Assembly: GCF_000285535.1 (NCBI RefSeq)
Contig: NZ_HE610989.1
Location: forward strand, 126,181-190,180
Direction: 5' to 3'
Length of the DNA stretch: 64,000 nucleotides
DNA from: Bacillus timonensis
GTDB lineage: Bacteria > Bacillota > Bacilli > Bacillales > Bacillaceae_L
Below, one piece after another: positions 1 to 7,849 of this stretch. Position 1 is the first letter of the stretch, and the number at the start of each line of letters is the position of its first letter. Made by a program: the position numbers and the translations under genes. The notes beneath the pieces are model-generated. The model had not been told where the DNA came from. It was given only the letters and a program-made list of their open reading frames with translations, and did no database searches.

Positions 1-113
1 CGCCAAACATCTCCCCAATAGGAAATACTAGGTCTGGCAATTTTCTCTGCTTCAGCATACTTCTGTTCAACTGGTGTAAACATGTCTTCCGTAAGATTTG
101 GTTGATTTTTCAT
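1..113 (-). CDS. oppC: Oligopeptide ABC transporter permease OppC, N-terminal fragment
   Basis: Only the first 37 codons lie in the window; the gene runs off the left edge. The visible part reads MKNQPNLTEDMFTPVEQKYA and is hydrophilic, as is usual for the cytoplasmic N-terminus of OppC/DppC permeases before the first membrane helix. The ATG overlaps the stop of the upstream oppB (ATGA at 110-113), which implies translational coupling. Identity rests on this coupling and on position as second permease. No transmembrane part is visible. Confidence 0.75.
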   Translation of the reverse strand, partial: MKNQPNLTEDMFTPVEQKYAEAEKIARPSISYWGDVW

Positions 114-1039
114 TTGCTCTCCCCCGTAACCTTTATTCTCGGATCAATCCATGTGTAGGCGATGTCAACAATTAGAATGAAAAGAATCAGGATGGCAGAA
201 TAAAAAATCGTCGAGCCAAGAATGACAGGGTAATCTCGATTAAAAATACTTGTTACAAACATTTCTCCCATTCCTGGGATACCGAAGATTTTTTCAATAA
301 TGAAGCTTCCGGTTACAATATTAGCGATGAGGATGCCAACAATCGTAACGACTGGCAAAATTGCATTTCGAATCGCATGCTTTACTATAATCGCTCCTTT
401 TTTAAGACCCTTTGCCTTCGCTGTTAAAATATAGTCTTGGCTCATTACTTCAAGCATACTTGACCTCATTAAACGTGCGATAAAGGCCATTGGCATCATC
501 GCGAGGGAAAGTGACGGTAACACAGTATGCGACCAAGATTTCCAGGTTGCAACAGGGAACCATCTTAATTCAACCGCTAAATAATTGATGAGAAAGGTTG
601 CCAGAATAAAGTTTGGTACAGAAATTCCGATAATTGCTAGAATCATAGAGGAGTAGTCTGGCCATCTATTGCGATAAAGGGCAGCAATAATTCCGAATAG
701 CAAGCCCAGTGGAATCGCAATCAGTAAGGCTTGGGTTCCTAGGTGCAAGGAAACAGGGAAACCATTCACGATTAGGTCGTTAACTGTTAAAGTTGAAGAT
801 TTATATGAAGGTCCAAAATCAAACTGTAAAATAGAAAGTAAATAAAGACCATATTGTACAAGTAAAGGTTTGTCCAAATTATAATAGCTTTGAAGATTAT
901 TATAGACTGCCTCAGGCATTGTTCCTTCTTGGGCAAATGGGTTTCCTGGAATACTATGCATTAAAATAAATGTTAGTGTGATAATCACCCAAAGGGTTAC
1001 AACTGCGAGGACAATCCGTTTTCCAATATACTTGAGCAT
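110..1039 (-). CDS. oppB: Oligopeptide ABC transporter permease OppB
   Basis: Inner-membrane permease of an Opp/Dpp-type peptide importer, 309 aa, the normal OppB length. The first helix (about residues 8-28) is followed by an external segment with the family signature around HSIPGNPF. Further helices are near residues 98-120, 135-157, 170-190, 230-255 and 280-300. The cytoplasmic loop that docks the ATPase is visible as LTAKAKGLKKG (EAA-type loop). The ATG at 1039 is preceded by an AGAGGGGG ribosome binding site. The gene lies downstream of oppA, separated by a terminator-like hairpin, and overlaps oppC by 4 nt. Substrate specificity cannot be read from the permease. Confidence 0.93.
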   Translation of the reverse strand: MLKYIGKRIVLAVVTLWVIITLTFILMHSIPGNPFAQEGTMPEAVYNNLQSYYNLDKPLLVQYGLYLLSILQFDFGPSYKSSTLTVNDLIVNGFPVSLHLGTQALLIAIPLGLLFGIIAALYRNRWPDYSSMILAIIGISVPNFILATFLINYLAVELRWFPVATWKSWSHTVLPSLSLAMMPMAFIARLMRSSMLEVMSQDYILTAKAKGLKKGAIIVKHAIRNAILPVVTIVGILIANIVTGSFIIEKIFGIPGMGEMFVTSIFNRDYPVILGSTIFYSAILILFILIVDIAYTWIDPRIKVTGESK

Positions 1040-1108
1040 GTTATCCCCCTCTTTAAACCGAATGTGCTAGCTCATGTAAGCCGAGTTTCCATACATTGTG
1101 CAAGTAGA

Positions 1109-1147
1109 AAAATCAGGGTATGCTGGACTCCAGCATACCTTGATTTA
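1109..1147 (-). terminator. Intercistronic terminator/attenuator between oppA and oppB
   Basis: A near-perfect inverted repeat (GGTATGCTGGA / TCCAGCATACC, extended by AAATCA / TGATTT) lies just after the oppA stop and is followed on the minus strand by a T run. Partial termination here would give more binding protein than permease. Seen directly; the attenuation role is inferred. Confidence 0.85.
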
Positions 1148-1156
1148 CCTCGTTAC

Positions 1157-2842
1157 TTATTTTTTGATATCCGCATAGATGAACTGAGGATAACTATTAA
1201 TAGGTGTATAGATACCTGTTACATGCGGCTTCACAGTATATGGTTTTGTATAGAAATAGATTGGAATAATCGGCATCTCATCCATTAAGATTTTTTCAGC
1301 ATCATGCATAGCCTTCATACGGTCTTCTTGGACCATAGTTGTTTTCGCGAGATTGATTAGCTTATCATACTCGGAATTACTCCAGTTTGCGTCATTATAT
1401 GGACCATCTGTTACCCAAAGATCCATAAATGTCATTGGGTCTACATAGTCACCAACCCAGCCCGCTCTAGAAATTTCATAATCTCCTGCTTTTTCACGGT
1501 CAAGTTTAACCTGGAATTCAACATTCTCTAGTGTAATTTCGACACCTAGATTTTTACGCCACATTTCTTGAACAGCTTCGGCAATCATTTTATGTCCTTC
1601 AGAAGTGTTGTACGTTAAAGTTACTGCTGGGAACTTATCAAGTCCCTCTTCCGCTAAGCCTTCTTCCAGTAACTTTTTTGCTTCCTCAATGTTTGCATCA
1701 AATAAATTCCCTGTATTTTCCTGGTAGTCACCTGAAACATCTGGAATTCCCGGCGGTACTACGGAATACGCAGGAGATTGGCCACCTTGTGCAACATGCT
1801 CGACAATGGTTTCACGATCCAGCGCCATTGATAAGGCTTTTCTAATCTTTACATTATTAAACGGCTTTTTCTCAGTGTTTAAATTGTAATAATACACAGA
1901 AAGATCAGAGCCAATTTGGAACTCAGGATTATTTTCAGCCTTTAATTGACCGATTACATCCTGTGGGAGAGGATAAACTAAATCCAACTCATCTGATTGG
2001 TACATTTGCCAAGAGGTGTTTTCATCATCGATAATGACAAACTGAACTTCATCTAAATTAATTTTATCTTTATCATAATAATTTTCATTTTTCGCAAGCT
2101 TCATGCTTTCTTTATGTTTCCACTCTGTCAGTTTAAAAGCACCATTTGATACATATGAATCGGCCTCTTGATACCAGTTTGGATTTGCTTCCTGTACAGC
2201 CTTATTAATCGGATAATACGTATAGAACGATGTTAAGTCCAAGAAATAAGGAGTTGGTTGGGCAAGCTTGACCTCTAATGTCGTGTCATCAACTGCTTTT
2301 ACACCTACAGCTGCCTCTAGTGCAGCTAAATCAGCACCTTCCTCAGCTGAGTTATAAGCTTCACCACCCTCTAAATAATAGAGTTGGTATGCGTATGTAG
2401 ATGCAGTTTCAGGATTTAACGCATACTTCCACGCGTATTCAAAATCATTAGCTGTTACAGGATCTCCATTTGACCATTTCACATCACTTCGGAGCTTGAA
2501 TGTCCAAGTTAATCCATCCTCACTTGTCTCCCACGATTCAGCCATACCTGGAACGATTTCTCCTTCAGGTGTTTTCTTTGTCAATCCTTCAAATGCATGC
2601 TCTAGAATCCAAGAGTCGTGAGTACCTTGTGCAGTACCAGGGTGTAATGAACCAGGCTCTTCATTATTATTTAGGCGAAGAATTTTCGGTCCAGATGCTT
2701 CCTGTTCATTATCTTTGCCCTCCTCACTAGGAGTTGATGGCTTTTCTGGTTCATTTGTTGTCTTTTCACCACTAAAGCAACCAGATAAAGCTAAAAAGAT
2801 AGATAGCAATAATATCAATCCAACTGAAAGCTTCTTTTTCAA
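1157..2842 (-). CDS. oppA: Peptide-binding lipoprotein OppA
   Basis: Extracellular solute-binding protein (SBP_bac_5 family) that delivers oligopeptides to OppBC. 561 aa, start ATG at 2842. A lipoprotein signal peptide is clear: KKK, a hydrophobic stretch and lipobox LSGC, with the lipidated Cys at residue 22, followed by an acidic, Ser/Pro-rich linker. Family features in order are the LRLNNNEEPGSLHPG strand near residue 55, VKWSNGDPVTANDF near 120, YAYQLYYLEGG near 150, RKALSMALDR near 330 and MPIIPIYFY near the C-terminus. The whole protein follows B. subtilis OppA closely. It is the first gene of the operon and carries its own terminator. In related bacilli such proteins also feed signalling peptides for sporulation and competence, but nothing here shows that directly. 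Confidence 0.93.
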   Translation of the reverse strand: MKKKLSVGLILLLSIFLALSGCFSGEKTTNEPEKPSTPSEEGKDNEQEASGPKILRLNNNEEPGSLHPGTAQGTHDSWILEHAFEGLTKKTPEGEIVPGMAESWETSEDGLTWTFKLRSDVKWSNGDPVTANDFEYAWKYALNPETASTYAYQLYYLEGGEAYNSAEEGADLAALEAAVGVKAVDDTTLEVKLAQPTPYFLDLTSFYTYYPINKAVQEANPNWYQEADSYVSNGAFKLTEWKHKESMKLAKNENYYDKDKINLDEVQFVIIDDENTSWQMYQSDELDLVYPLPQDVIGQLKAENNPEFQIGSDLSVYYYNLNTEKKPFNNVKIRKALSMALDRETIVEHVAQGGQSPAYSVVPPGIPDVSGDYQENTGNLFDANIEEAKKLLEEGLAEEGLDKFPAVTLTYNTSEGHKMIAEAVQEMWRKNLGVEITLENVEFQVKLDREKAGDYEISRAGWVGDYVDPMTFMDLWVTDGPYNDANWSNSEYDKLINLAKTTMVQEDRMKAMHDAEKILMDEMPIIPIYFYTKPYTVKPHVTGIYTPINSYPQFIYADIKK

Positions 2843-3054
2843 ACAATTGACCCCCTATACTATTTTTTGAAATCATATCGATTTCTACATTAAATCTATA
2901 GATAAAAACACGAAAATATTACAATAAGGACAAATTTCTTTTCTTTTTTTGGGATAAGTACAAGTTTTTCTTTCATACTTTAATACAATGACCTTTTAAT
3001 CTGGTAAATAATTGTGGATGCAATTTGGAAGTGCTTTACCTGTAATCTACTAGT

Positions 3055-3072
3055 TTGGTACACTTAAACCAA
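3055..3072 (+). promoter_or_regulatory. Candidate operator: TTGGT-N8-ACCAA palindrome
   Basis: An exact inverted repeat, TTGGT (3055-3059) and ACCAA (3068-3072), lies about 25 bp before the Crp/Fnr-family start codon, in the divergent gap between that gene and oppA. Crp/Fnr proteins bind inverted repeats of roughly this size, so autoregulation is possible. The half-sites match neither the FNR (TTGAT) nor the CRP (TGTGA) consensus, so this is only a candidate. Confidence 0.25.
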
Positions 3073-3096
3073 TCGTGAAAGTATGGAGTGAGTATA

Positions 3097-3792
3097 ATGA
3101 ATCGTACTGAAATAACGGATGTTTTACAGACCGTACCACTTTTTAAGGAATTAACAAGTAATGAATTAGAAGAGATGGTGAACATTGCCCAATATCGCCA
3201 ATTTAAAAAAGGCACCCATGTTTTTATGCAGGAAGACCCTTTAGAAAATGTCTACTTTATTTACAAAGGAAAGATAAAAATTTATAAAAATGATATAAAC
3301 GGAAAAGAACAAATTGTAACCGTTCAAAAGGACGGGGATATGTTCCCACATGTTGGTTTTTTCCGAAAAGGAAACTATCCCGCTTATGCGTTAGCATTAG
3401 AAGATACTATGGCAGTAGTAATTTCAATCTCCCATTTCGAATCTGTTTTGTTGCAGCATCCGCAGGTTTGTATAAAGCTTTTCAGGGTAATGGGTGAGAA
3501 AATAGTAGATCTTCAGAATCGATTAGAAGCACAAATTTTAAATAATACATATGAACAAATTATTAAACTAATGATGCGTCTATGTAATACTGACGGAAAA
3601 CAGATGCCAGACGGAAGAATAATGATAACCACACAATTTACAAATAAAGATTTAGCCAATATGATTGGAACAACTCGTGAGACCGTGAGTAGAACATTAA
3701 CTAAATTAAAGAAAAAAGACATCGTAAAAGTGGATGCAAAAGGAAACATCATCGTTCACTTAGAAGGATTAGAAGATGAACTTTTCGTATAG
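3097..3792 (+). CDS. Crp/Fnr-family transcriptional regulator
   Basis: 231-aa DNA-binding regulator. A cyclic-nucleotide-binding-type beta roll spans about residues 10-115 (GTHVFMQEDPLENVYFIYKG), then a long dimerisation helix, then a winged helix-turn-helix at about 165-205. The recognition helix TTRETVSRTLTKL has the E-x-x-S-R pattern of FNR rather than the R-E-x-x-R of CRP. Only two Cys are present, both outside an N- or C-terminal cluster, so the Fe-S oxygen sensor of B. subtilis Fnr is absent. The effector is unknown. The ATG at 3097 is preferred over a GTG at 3088 because GGAG sits 8 nt upstream of the ATG and overlaps the GTG. It is divergent from oppA and monocistronic, with its own terminator. 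Confidence 0.88.
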   Translation: MNRTEITDVLQTVPLFKELTSNELEEMVNIAQYRQFKKGTHVFMQEDPLENVYFIYKGKIKIYKNDINGKEQIVTVQKDGDMFPHVGFFRKGNYPAYALALEDTMAVVISISHFESVLLQHPQVCIKLFRVMGEKIVDLQNRLEAQILNNTYEQIIKLMMRLCNTDGKQMPDGRIMITTQFTNKDLANMIGTTRETVSRTLTKLKKKDIVKVDAKGNIIVHLEGLEDELFV

Positions 3793-3800
3793 GCCTTGTA

Positions 3801-3833
3801 AGAACTGAGTTGTGAAAACCCAGTTCTTTTTTC
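3801..3833 (+). terminator. Rho-independent terminator of the Crp/Fnr gene
   Basis: Stem AGAACTG(A)GTT / AAC(C)CAGTTCT with a short loop and a T6 tract, starting 8 bp after the stop codon. Confidence 0.85.
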
Positions 3834-3908
3834 ATGCCCAAAACAAAAACATTTTAATGTGAAATGAATATAGTAAAAATAGATAAAGGGTTTAAGGAGG
3901 AGAAAAGA

Positions 3909-4388
3909 GTGAAAGACGATAAGCCAGATAAACCAATCCAAAAATTTGAAAGTGATTCATTCGGCCCCCTCATAAAATCGATGAATGAGTTCTTTACACA
4001 ACAACCAGTCAAACGACTCCTAGATACTATTGATGAATTTTTCGAAAAACCATTCCCCTTCTCAACGATTCCAATTGATATGTATGAAACTGACACAGAT
4101 CTTATTATTTCCGCAGACTTACCTGGTGTTAAAAAAGAACAAATTGATATCGAGTATTCAGAAAGGTATATTACAATCACCGTAAACCACGTTGAGGAAA
4201 TGGAAGAAACCAATGAGGAAAAGCACTATTTTGTAAAAAAACATTCCTTTAACAAATCAAGTCGTACAATCGCATTACCCTATCCGATTCACACAAATAA
4301 CATAAAAGCTTCTTACCTAAATGGTGTCTTAAAAATCAGCATCCCTAAACAAAGAAAACGAAGAATCATTATCGATGAGAGCATGTGA
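3909..4388 (+). CDS. Small heat-shock protein (Hsp20/alpha-crystallin family)
   Basis: 159-aa ATP-independent holdase chaperone. The alpha-crystallin domain covers about residues 55-145 (IPIDMYETDTDLIISADLPG, then ASYLNGVLKISIPK with the conserved NGVL and a C-terminal I-x-I/P motif), followed by a basic tail (KQRKRR). The start is GTG at 3909, placed 9 nt after a strong AAGGAGG; an upstream in-frame extension to 3864 has no ribosome binding site. It sits immediately before a spore gene cluster and is related to the CotM/CotP-like and Hsp18-like proteins of bacilli. Which subgroup it belongs to cannot be decided from sequence reading. Confidence 0.9.
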   Translation: MKDDKPDKPIQKFESDSFGPLIKSMNEFFTQQPVKRLLDTIDEFFEKPFPFSTIPIDMYETDTDLIISADLPGVKKEQIDIEYSERYITITVNHVEEMEETNEEKHYFVKKHSFNKSSRTIALPYPIHTNNIKASYLNGVLKISIPKQRKRRIIIDESM

Positions 4389-4406
4389 AGTATCATGCTC
4401 TTTTTT
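4378..4406 (+). terminator. Terminator overlapping the hsp20 stop
   Basis: GAGCATG / CATGCTC hairpin with an 8-nt loop followed by T6. The stop codon TGA lies in the loop. Confidence 0.8.
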
Positions 4407-4414
4407 ACATACTT
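4386..4414 (+). promoter_or_regulatory. Candidate sigma-G/sigma-F promoter of the csgA cluster
   Basis: TGAAGT at 4386-4391 and CATACTT at 4408-4414, separated by 16 nt, resemble the forespore consensus (TGAATA, CATACTA). It would drive the three small genes at 4455-5078. CsgA of B. subtilis is known to be sigma-G dependent, which fits. The overlap with the hsp20 terminator makes it uncertain. Confidence 0.4.
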
Positions 4415-4454
4415 TGCATGGAAGTTTAGCATGATATGGCTAGGAGGTGTAATT

Positions 4455-4649
4455 GTGGAGAAAAAGGTAGGGAATCAAAATGTACCTGATTTTAAGGAAC
4501 TGAATGACAGAATTATTGCAGAAGCAAGCGATGAGCCGATTCTTGTCATTAAAACGAATCTAGATCCTAAAAATGTTACTGAGGATAACCCGTATTATAA
4601 AAAATCTACCACGAATGAAGAGGAGTTTACCTCTTATTTTGAAGAATAA
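4455..4649 (+). CDS. Small acidic protein of unknown function, csgA cluster
   Basis: 64 aa, rich in Asp/Glu/Asn, with no membrane segment or Cys. The start is GTG at 4455, 7 nt after AGGAGG. A longer in-frame version from 4395 would begin inside the preceding terminator and is unlikely. It lies 22 bp before csgA in the same direction and probably shares its forespore promoter, so a spore role is likely by context only. No family is recognised. Confidence 0.65.
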   Translation: MEKKVGNQNVPDFKELNDRIIAEASDEPILVIKTNLDPKNVTEDNPYYKKSTTNEEEFTSYFEE

Positions 4650-4671
4650 AATAATGAAATGGTGATCAATC

Positions 4672-4920
4672 ATGGACAAAACGCTAGGATATTTAATTGA
4701 ATCGATTTCGAATTATGGTGATGAAAACAAAATAAGCCGAGCTATTCTTACAAAGATGATCAATAATCAGTACATCTCTGAAGAAGCGTTTGTTAGGGAT
4801 TTGGATGAAGAAGAAATTGAATTTCTAAACAAAGTTTTACCTGATGAAATCAATTATGCAATGGATGAAAAAGATTTTAAACGTGTTAATCAACTCAATG
4901 AAGTGTACGAATTGCTATAG
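4672..4920 (+). CDS. csgA: Sporulation-specific acid-soluble spore protein CsgA
   Basis: 82 aa. The N-terminus MDKTLGYLIES, the central EEAFVRDLDEEEIEFLN and the C-terminus LNEVYELL match what I recall of B. subtilis CsgA, a sigma-G-dependent spore protein of the same 82-aa length. It is predicted to be helical, acidic and soluble. GGTGATC lies before the ATG. It is flanked on both sides by tiny genes in the same direction, as small genes also neighbour csgA in B. subtilis. Its molecular role in the spore is not established. Confidence 0.78.
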   Translation: MDKTLGYLIESISNYGDENKISRAILTKMINNQYISEEAFVRDLDEEEIEFLNKVLPDEINYAMDEKDFKRVNQLNEVYELL

Positions 4921-4934
4921 AAAAGGTGAATGAA

Positions 4935-5078
4935 ATGGCAAAAGAATTTAGTACAAAGCAGTACTCAGATACTGATGTTGAAGAAGTAAAGCGACTCAAT
5001 GCTAATTCTGGATTGTCGTATAATGAAGCTTTACAGCTTTTAGCGAAACAATATCGTGAACAAAAGAAGCATAAATAA
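4935..5078 (+). CDS. 47-aa basic small protein downstream of csgA
   Basis: ATG at 4935, 14 bp after csgA, with AAAAGGTG 6 nt upstream; TAA at 5076-5078. The protein starts MAKEFSTKQYSDTDVEEVKR, ends in a basic KKHK tail and is probably one or two helices. The spacing, ribosome binding site and shared terminator support a real third gene of the cluster. No family is recognised; a minor spore protein is the natural guess from context. Confidence 0.6.
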   Translation: MAKEFSTKQYSDTDVEEVKRLNANSGLSYNEALQLLAKQYREQKKHK

Positions 5079-5088
5079 GTCAATATAA

Positions 5089-5130
5089 AAAAGAAAGCTG
5101 CACTTCTTATTTAACAGCTTTCTTTTATTA
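5089..5130. terminator. Bidirectional terminator between the csgA cluster and yppG
   Basis: AAGAAAGCTG / CAGCTTTCTT stem with T-rich sequence on the plus side and an A-rich (T-rich on minus) flank on the other, between convergent genes. Confidence 0.75.
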
Positions 5131-5136
5131 TTTTTA

Positions 5137-5547
5137 CTATACCTTAAATGTTTTGGTTAACCCTTTTACAATTGAATTAACTTGGTTAACCGCCCCTACC
5201 ATTTGCCCTGCTGTATCCATCATTTTATTGATATCATAGGTACCATCTTTTTTCTTAAACTGATTAAGGATACCCCCAGCCCCTTTTTGCTTCATCGGAT
5301 CCACCCCTTGTTCCATCCCTGTCGGGTATGGAGTAGAAATCGGGGGTGGATATCCATAAGGGTTATTCCCAGGATAACTGTTCATATTATACTCCATATA
5401 GGAATAAGGATTATACTGATTCCAATTAGCTTGATACCCTCCACCATTATAAAGCTGGTAGGTTGGTTGCCCATAATAAGGCCATGAATAACCATAAGGT
5501 CTAGTATCATATTTGTTCCTTCTATAGTATTGATACATGTGGAACAA
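5137..5547 (-). CDS. yppG: YppG-like spore coat-type protein
   Basis: 136 aa. The N-terminal half is extremely rich in Tyr, Gly, Pro and Asn (repeated YGYP, YNPYSYM and NPYGYPPP motifs), a composition typical of spore coat and crust proteins. The C-terminal half (about 85-136) is a compact helical segment with MKQKGAGGILNQFKKKDGTYD. This matches the YppG family at the same position, next to yppE and yppC. The ATG at 5547 has GGGAGGTTTGTTCC upstream. It is monocistronic between two terminators. Confidence 0.8.
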   Translation of the reverse strand: MFHMYQYYRRNKYDTRPYGYSWPYYGQPTYQLYNGGGYQANWNQYNPYSYMEYNMNSYPGNNPYGYPPPISTPYPTGMEQGVDPMKQKGAGGILNQFKKKDGTYDINKMMDTAGQMVGAVNQVNSIVKGLTKTFKV

Positions 5548-5605
5548 ACCTCCCGTGATGTACTTTTTCTATAGATTATGTAGAAACTGGGTTAGGTGTT
5601 CACAC

Positions 5606-5638
5606 AAAAAAGATACCAGTTGATGTCAGGGTATCTTT
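5606..5638 (-). terminator. Terminator after yppE
   Basis: AAAAGATACC / GGTATCTTTT stem followed by a T run on the minus strand, starting 10 bp after the yppE stop. Confidence 0.8.
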
Positions 5639-5647
5639 TAATGAGGT

Positions 5648-6016
5648 CTATTTATTTTCATATTTTACCTTCTCAAGGATGTTATCAAGGACATATTGAA
5701 CAGATTCATACATATTTTTAAAACGTTTTACTTTCGTATCTTGATAAAAGCTTTGAATAGAGATATGTTGGATATTTTCATGAGTTGCATCAATCTGATT
5801 TGGATGAAGATTTTTAGGATATTCCTTTTTTATCCATGCTATTGCCAATTCTCTCCAACTATCTGCTATTCCCATTGTAGAATCTACAAAAGGCTTTACT
5901 TCTTTATAAAAATCCACCTCATAAGATTCACTTTTTTTAACATCCTCTAATCGTTGAATCGACCTGTCACAGAGATCTTTTAGAAGATTTGTTTTTGCAA
6001 GTAGTTCCGTATACAT
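5648..6016 (-). CDS. yppE: YppE-like DUF1798 protein
   Basis: 122 aa, the family length. An all-helical soluble protein: MYTELLAKTNLLKDLCDRSIQRL starts a helix-rich fold, and KPFVDSTMGIADSWRELAIAWI is the conserved central part. It shares an operon with the small helical gene upstream (29 bp gap) and ends at a terminator. Function unknown. Confidence 0.8.
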   Translation of the reverse strand: MYTELLAKTNLLKDLCDRSIQRLEDVKKSESYEVDFYKEVKPFVDSTMGIADSWRELAIAWIKKEYPKNLHPNQIDATHENIQHISIQSFYQDTKVKRFKNMYESVQYVLDNILEKVKYENK

Positions 6017-6045
6017 TCCCTCACCTCAACATCTATCATACCGTT

Positions 6046-6306
6046 TTAATAGCTTAATGTTAAGTGATAGGAATGCTCCTCATCGGTTTTCAGTGGTTGT
6101 TTACGCGTTTGATTATGATACGTCCTACGAATGGAGATGATTTCATTTTCAATCTTCTTCATTTGAGTGATATTCTGATTTCCTTCATCAAGAATATGTT
6201 TATTTACCTCAGTTTGAATTTGCATATCAATTTTGTTTAACGTATAAAGCAGTTGATCCATTTCCTCAAGAACATGTACTTTATTGGTAAGTCCAACCCT
6301 CAACAT
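6046..6306 (-). CDS. Small helical protein, positional match to yppD
   Basis: 86 aa, predicted to form a helical hairpin or coiled coil (MDQLLYTLNKIDMQIQTEVNKH, then MKKIENEIISIRR). The ATG at 6306 is chosen because AGGAGG lies 6 nt before it; an in-frame ATG at 6312 directly abuts the same site. It sits where B. subtilis has yppD, but I cannot confirm sequence homology. It is co-transcribed with yppE. Confidence 0.6.
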   Translation of the reverse strand: MLRVGLTNKVHVLEEMDQLLYTLNKIDMQIQTEVNKHILDEGNQNITQMKKIENEIISIRRTYHNQTRKQPLKTDEEHSYHLTLSY

Positions 6307-6504
6307 ATCCATCCTCCTAAACGGTCTTTTTTAGTAAGTTCGACGAGCGAATATTTCCTCCTGCACGCTTGACAAAACTAGTTTTTATTCGTCAAAGAAA
6401 GTGGATTTACACCATCATTTCTTTTCCTTTTCGACAATGTATTTATACTTTGTACGAATGCTATCTATGAAAGATGCTCACACTATTTGTAGGAGGTGAA
6501 TTCC

Positions 6505-6609
6505 ATGGCAAAACAAGAAAAAAAGAAAAATAAACAAGAACGTAATGAAGAGAAAGCACCTGGTTATGGAAACAAAAAACTTGAAGGACCTGATAGACCA
6601 TCAACATAA
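6505..6609 (+). CDS. sspM: Small acid-soluble spore protein SspM
   Basis: 34-aa gene with a strong AGGAGGTGAATTCC before the ATG at 6505. The protein is highly basic and Lys-rich, and ends in NKKLEGPDRPST, which closely matches the C-terminus of B. subtilis SspM (KKLGGPNRPST), also 34 aa and also beside the ypp genes. It is a minor forespore protein expected to be sigma-G controlled. A good terminator follows. Confidence 0.85.
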   Translation: MAKQEKKKNKQERNEEKAPGYGNKKLEGPDRPST

Positions 6610-6617
6610 AATACATA

Positions 6618-6647
6618 CAAAGGCTGGTTTTCAGCCTTTGTTTTTTA
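6618..6647. terminator. Terminator of sspM, overlapping the yppC stop
   Basis: AAAGGCTG / CAGCCTTT stem with a GTTTT loop and a T6 tract on the plus strand. The convergent yppC stop codon (6631-6633) lies inside the stem. Confidence 0.85.
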
Positions 6648-7665
6648 ATAACAAATCCTCGATTAAGATTCCTGCTTGTACTTGCTTCTGTTTTTTCAAA
6701 TACCAATTTGTAAGTTCAAATTGATCTCCCAGCTCAACCTTCTTAAACCATTTATCATTTCTTTTCCCCATATACCAATCCAATGTCCTTCCTCTTTTAT
6801 GCTGGATAATTGGATAAGTTGTTCGTAAAAATGGGGTATTTCGAAACCTTCTCTCACTTACATACCGTTCATAATCAAATCGAGAACCTGTATGCTCGAT
6901 TTTATCTGAAAATCTCAAAAACAAATCGTAATAATATTCATGAAAAAGCAACGACGCGAGCTTCTTACCAAGTTCAATTCTTTCATCAAGTTGTGTAAAT
7001 TGATGAACTGAAAAACCAAATAATCTCCCATCTTGTGTTGGAAAAAGAACAGAACTAAAATGCAAAATGTCTTGAAGATTGTAGAAGAATCGTTGAAATA
7101 CCTTCTTTTTATAAAAGGGATGTTCAATGACAGGCTTTTGAATAATATTTTGTTCATTAATTATTTGTGCGGTTACTAATCGTTCCCCTTCCCGGTACTG
7201 CCAGTAATACTCCCACTCCGCCTCTATAAATCGTGACACCGAAAACATTCTCAATAAATAAAACAATGGCTTGCCTACCCTTTTAGAATACTCATATACC
7301 AAAAGCTGTGGATATGCATCTGAAAAAATCAGCCAGTTTGCCCTTTCATATGTAAAGAACAGGACTTTTCTCTCTTTTTTCGTGAGGATTCTTGGGTACC
7401 ATTCACCCTCTAAATCTGTCATATTCCAGCCCGCATTCCGTGAGACCATACTTGCTAAAAAAGACCATCGTATCTCGTTATGTTTCTTATAGTAGCGAGC
7501 ATATTGCTTAGTCCGCGAAATATTATCAATATTTCCCTTTGTTGTTTTTGACTGAATATCAATAATCAACTCTCTTTCTTCCAATGATAAAACCAATTCC
7601 CGATTTCTACGATCATTCACCATCGATTCGATTTTTATAATATCGGAATTCTTTATACTCATCAT
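6631..7665 (-). CDS. yppC: YppC-like DUF2515 protein
   Basis: 344 aa from the ATG at 7665 (AGAGGTG 5 nt upstream; a second ATG follows at 7662). Soluble and rich in aromatic and basic residues. Recognisable family features are KQYARYYKKHNEIRWSFLAS and MVSRNAGWNMTDL in the first third, then LFHEYYYDLF and FRNTPFLRTTYP. It is the neighbour of recU, divergently oriented as in B. subtilis. Function unknown. An upstream in-frame ATG at 7695 lacks a ribosome binding site. Confidence 0.82.
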   Translation of the reverse strand: MMSIKNSDIIKIESMVNDRRNRELVLSLEERELIIDIQSKTTKGNIDNISRTKQYARYYKKHNEIRWSFLASMVSRNAGWNMTDLEGEWYPRILTKKERKVLFFTYERANWLIFSDAYPQLLVYEYSKRVGKPLFYLLRMFSVSRFIEAEWEYYWQYREGERLVTAQIINEQNIIQKPVIEHPFYKKKVFQRFFYNLQDILHFSSVLFPTQDGRLFGFSVHQFTQLDERIELGKKLASLLFHEYYYDLFLRFSDKIEHTGSRFDYERYVSERRFRNTPFLRTTYPIIQHKRGRTLDWYMGKRNDKWFKKVELGDQFELTNWYLKKQKQVQAGILIEDLLLKNKG

Positions 7666-7849
7666 ACACACACCTCTTACCCATAGTGTATCCATCCCTT
7701 ACGCCACCACGCCCCCAAAAGTATATTTTAAAGCGAATAGTATGGTATAGTGAATCTAACTCTCTCAAGCCTGTACCCAATTGTTTAAATTTCGTTAAAC
7801 TTTTTTACAGAAATTTTTGGTATAATAGGTGTCTTAAGGGGGTAGGAGA

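Noticed and set aside
5548-5647. yppF between yppG and yppE
   Set aside because: No open frame with a ribosome binding site is present in this 100-bp gap, which is taken up by a terminator and the yppG leader.
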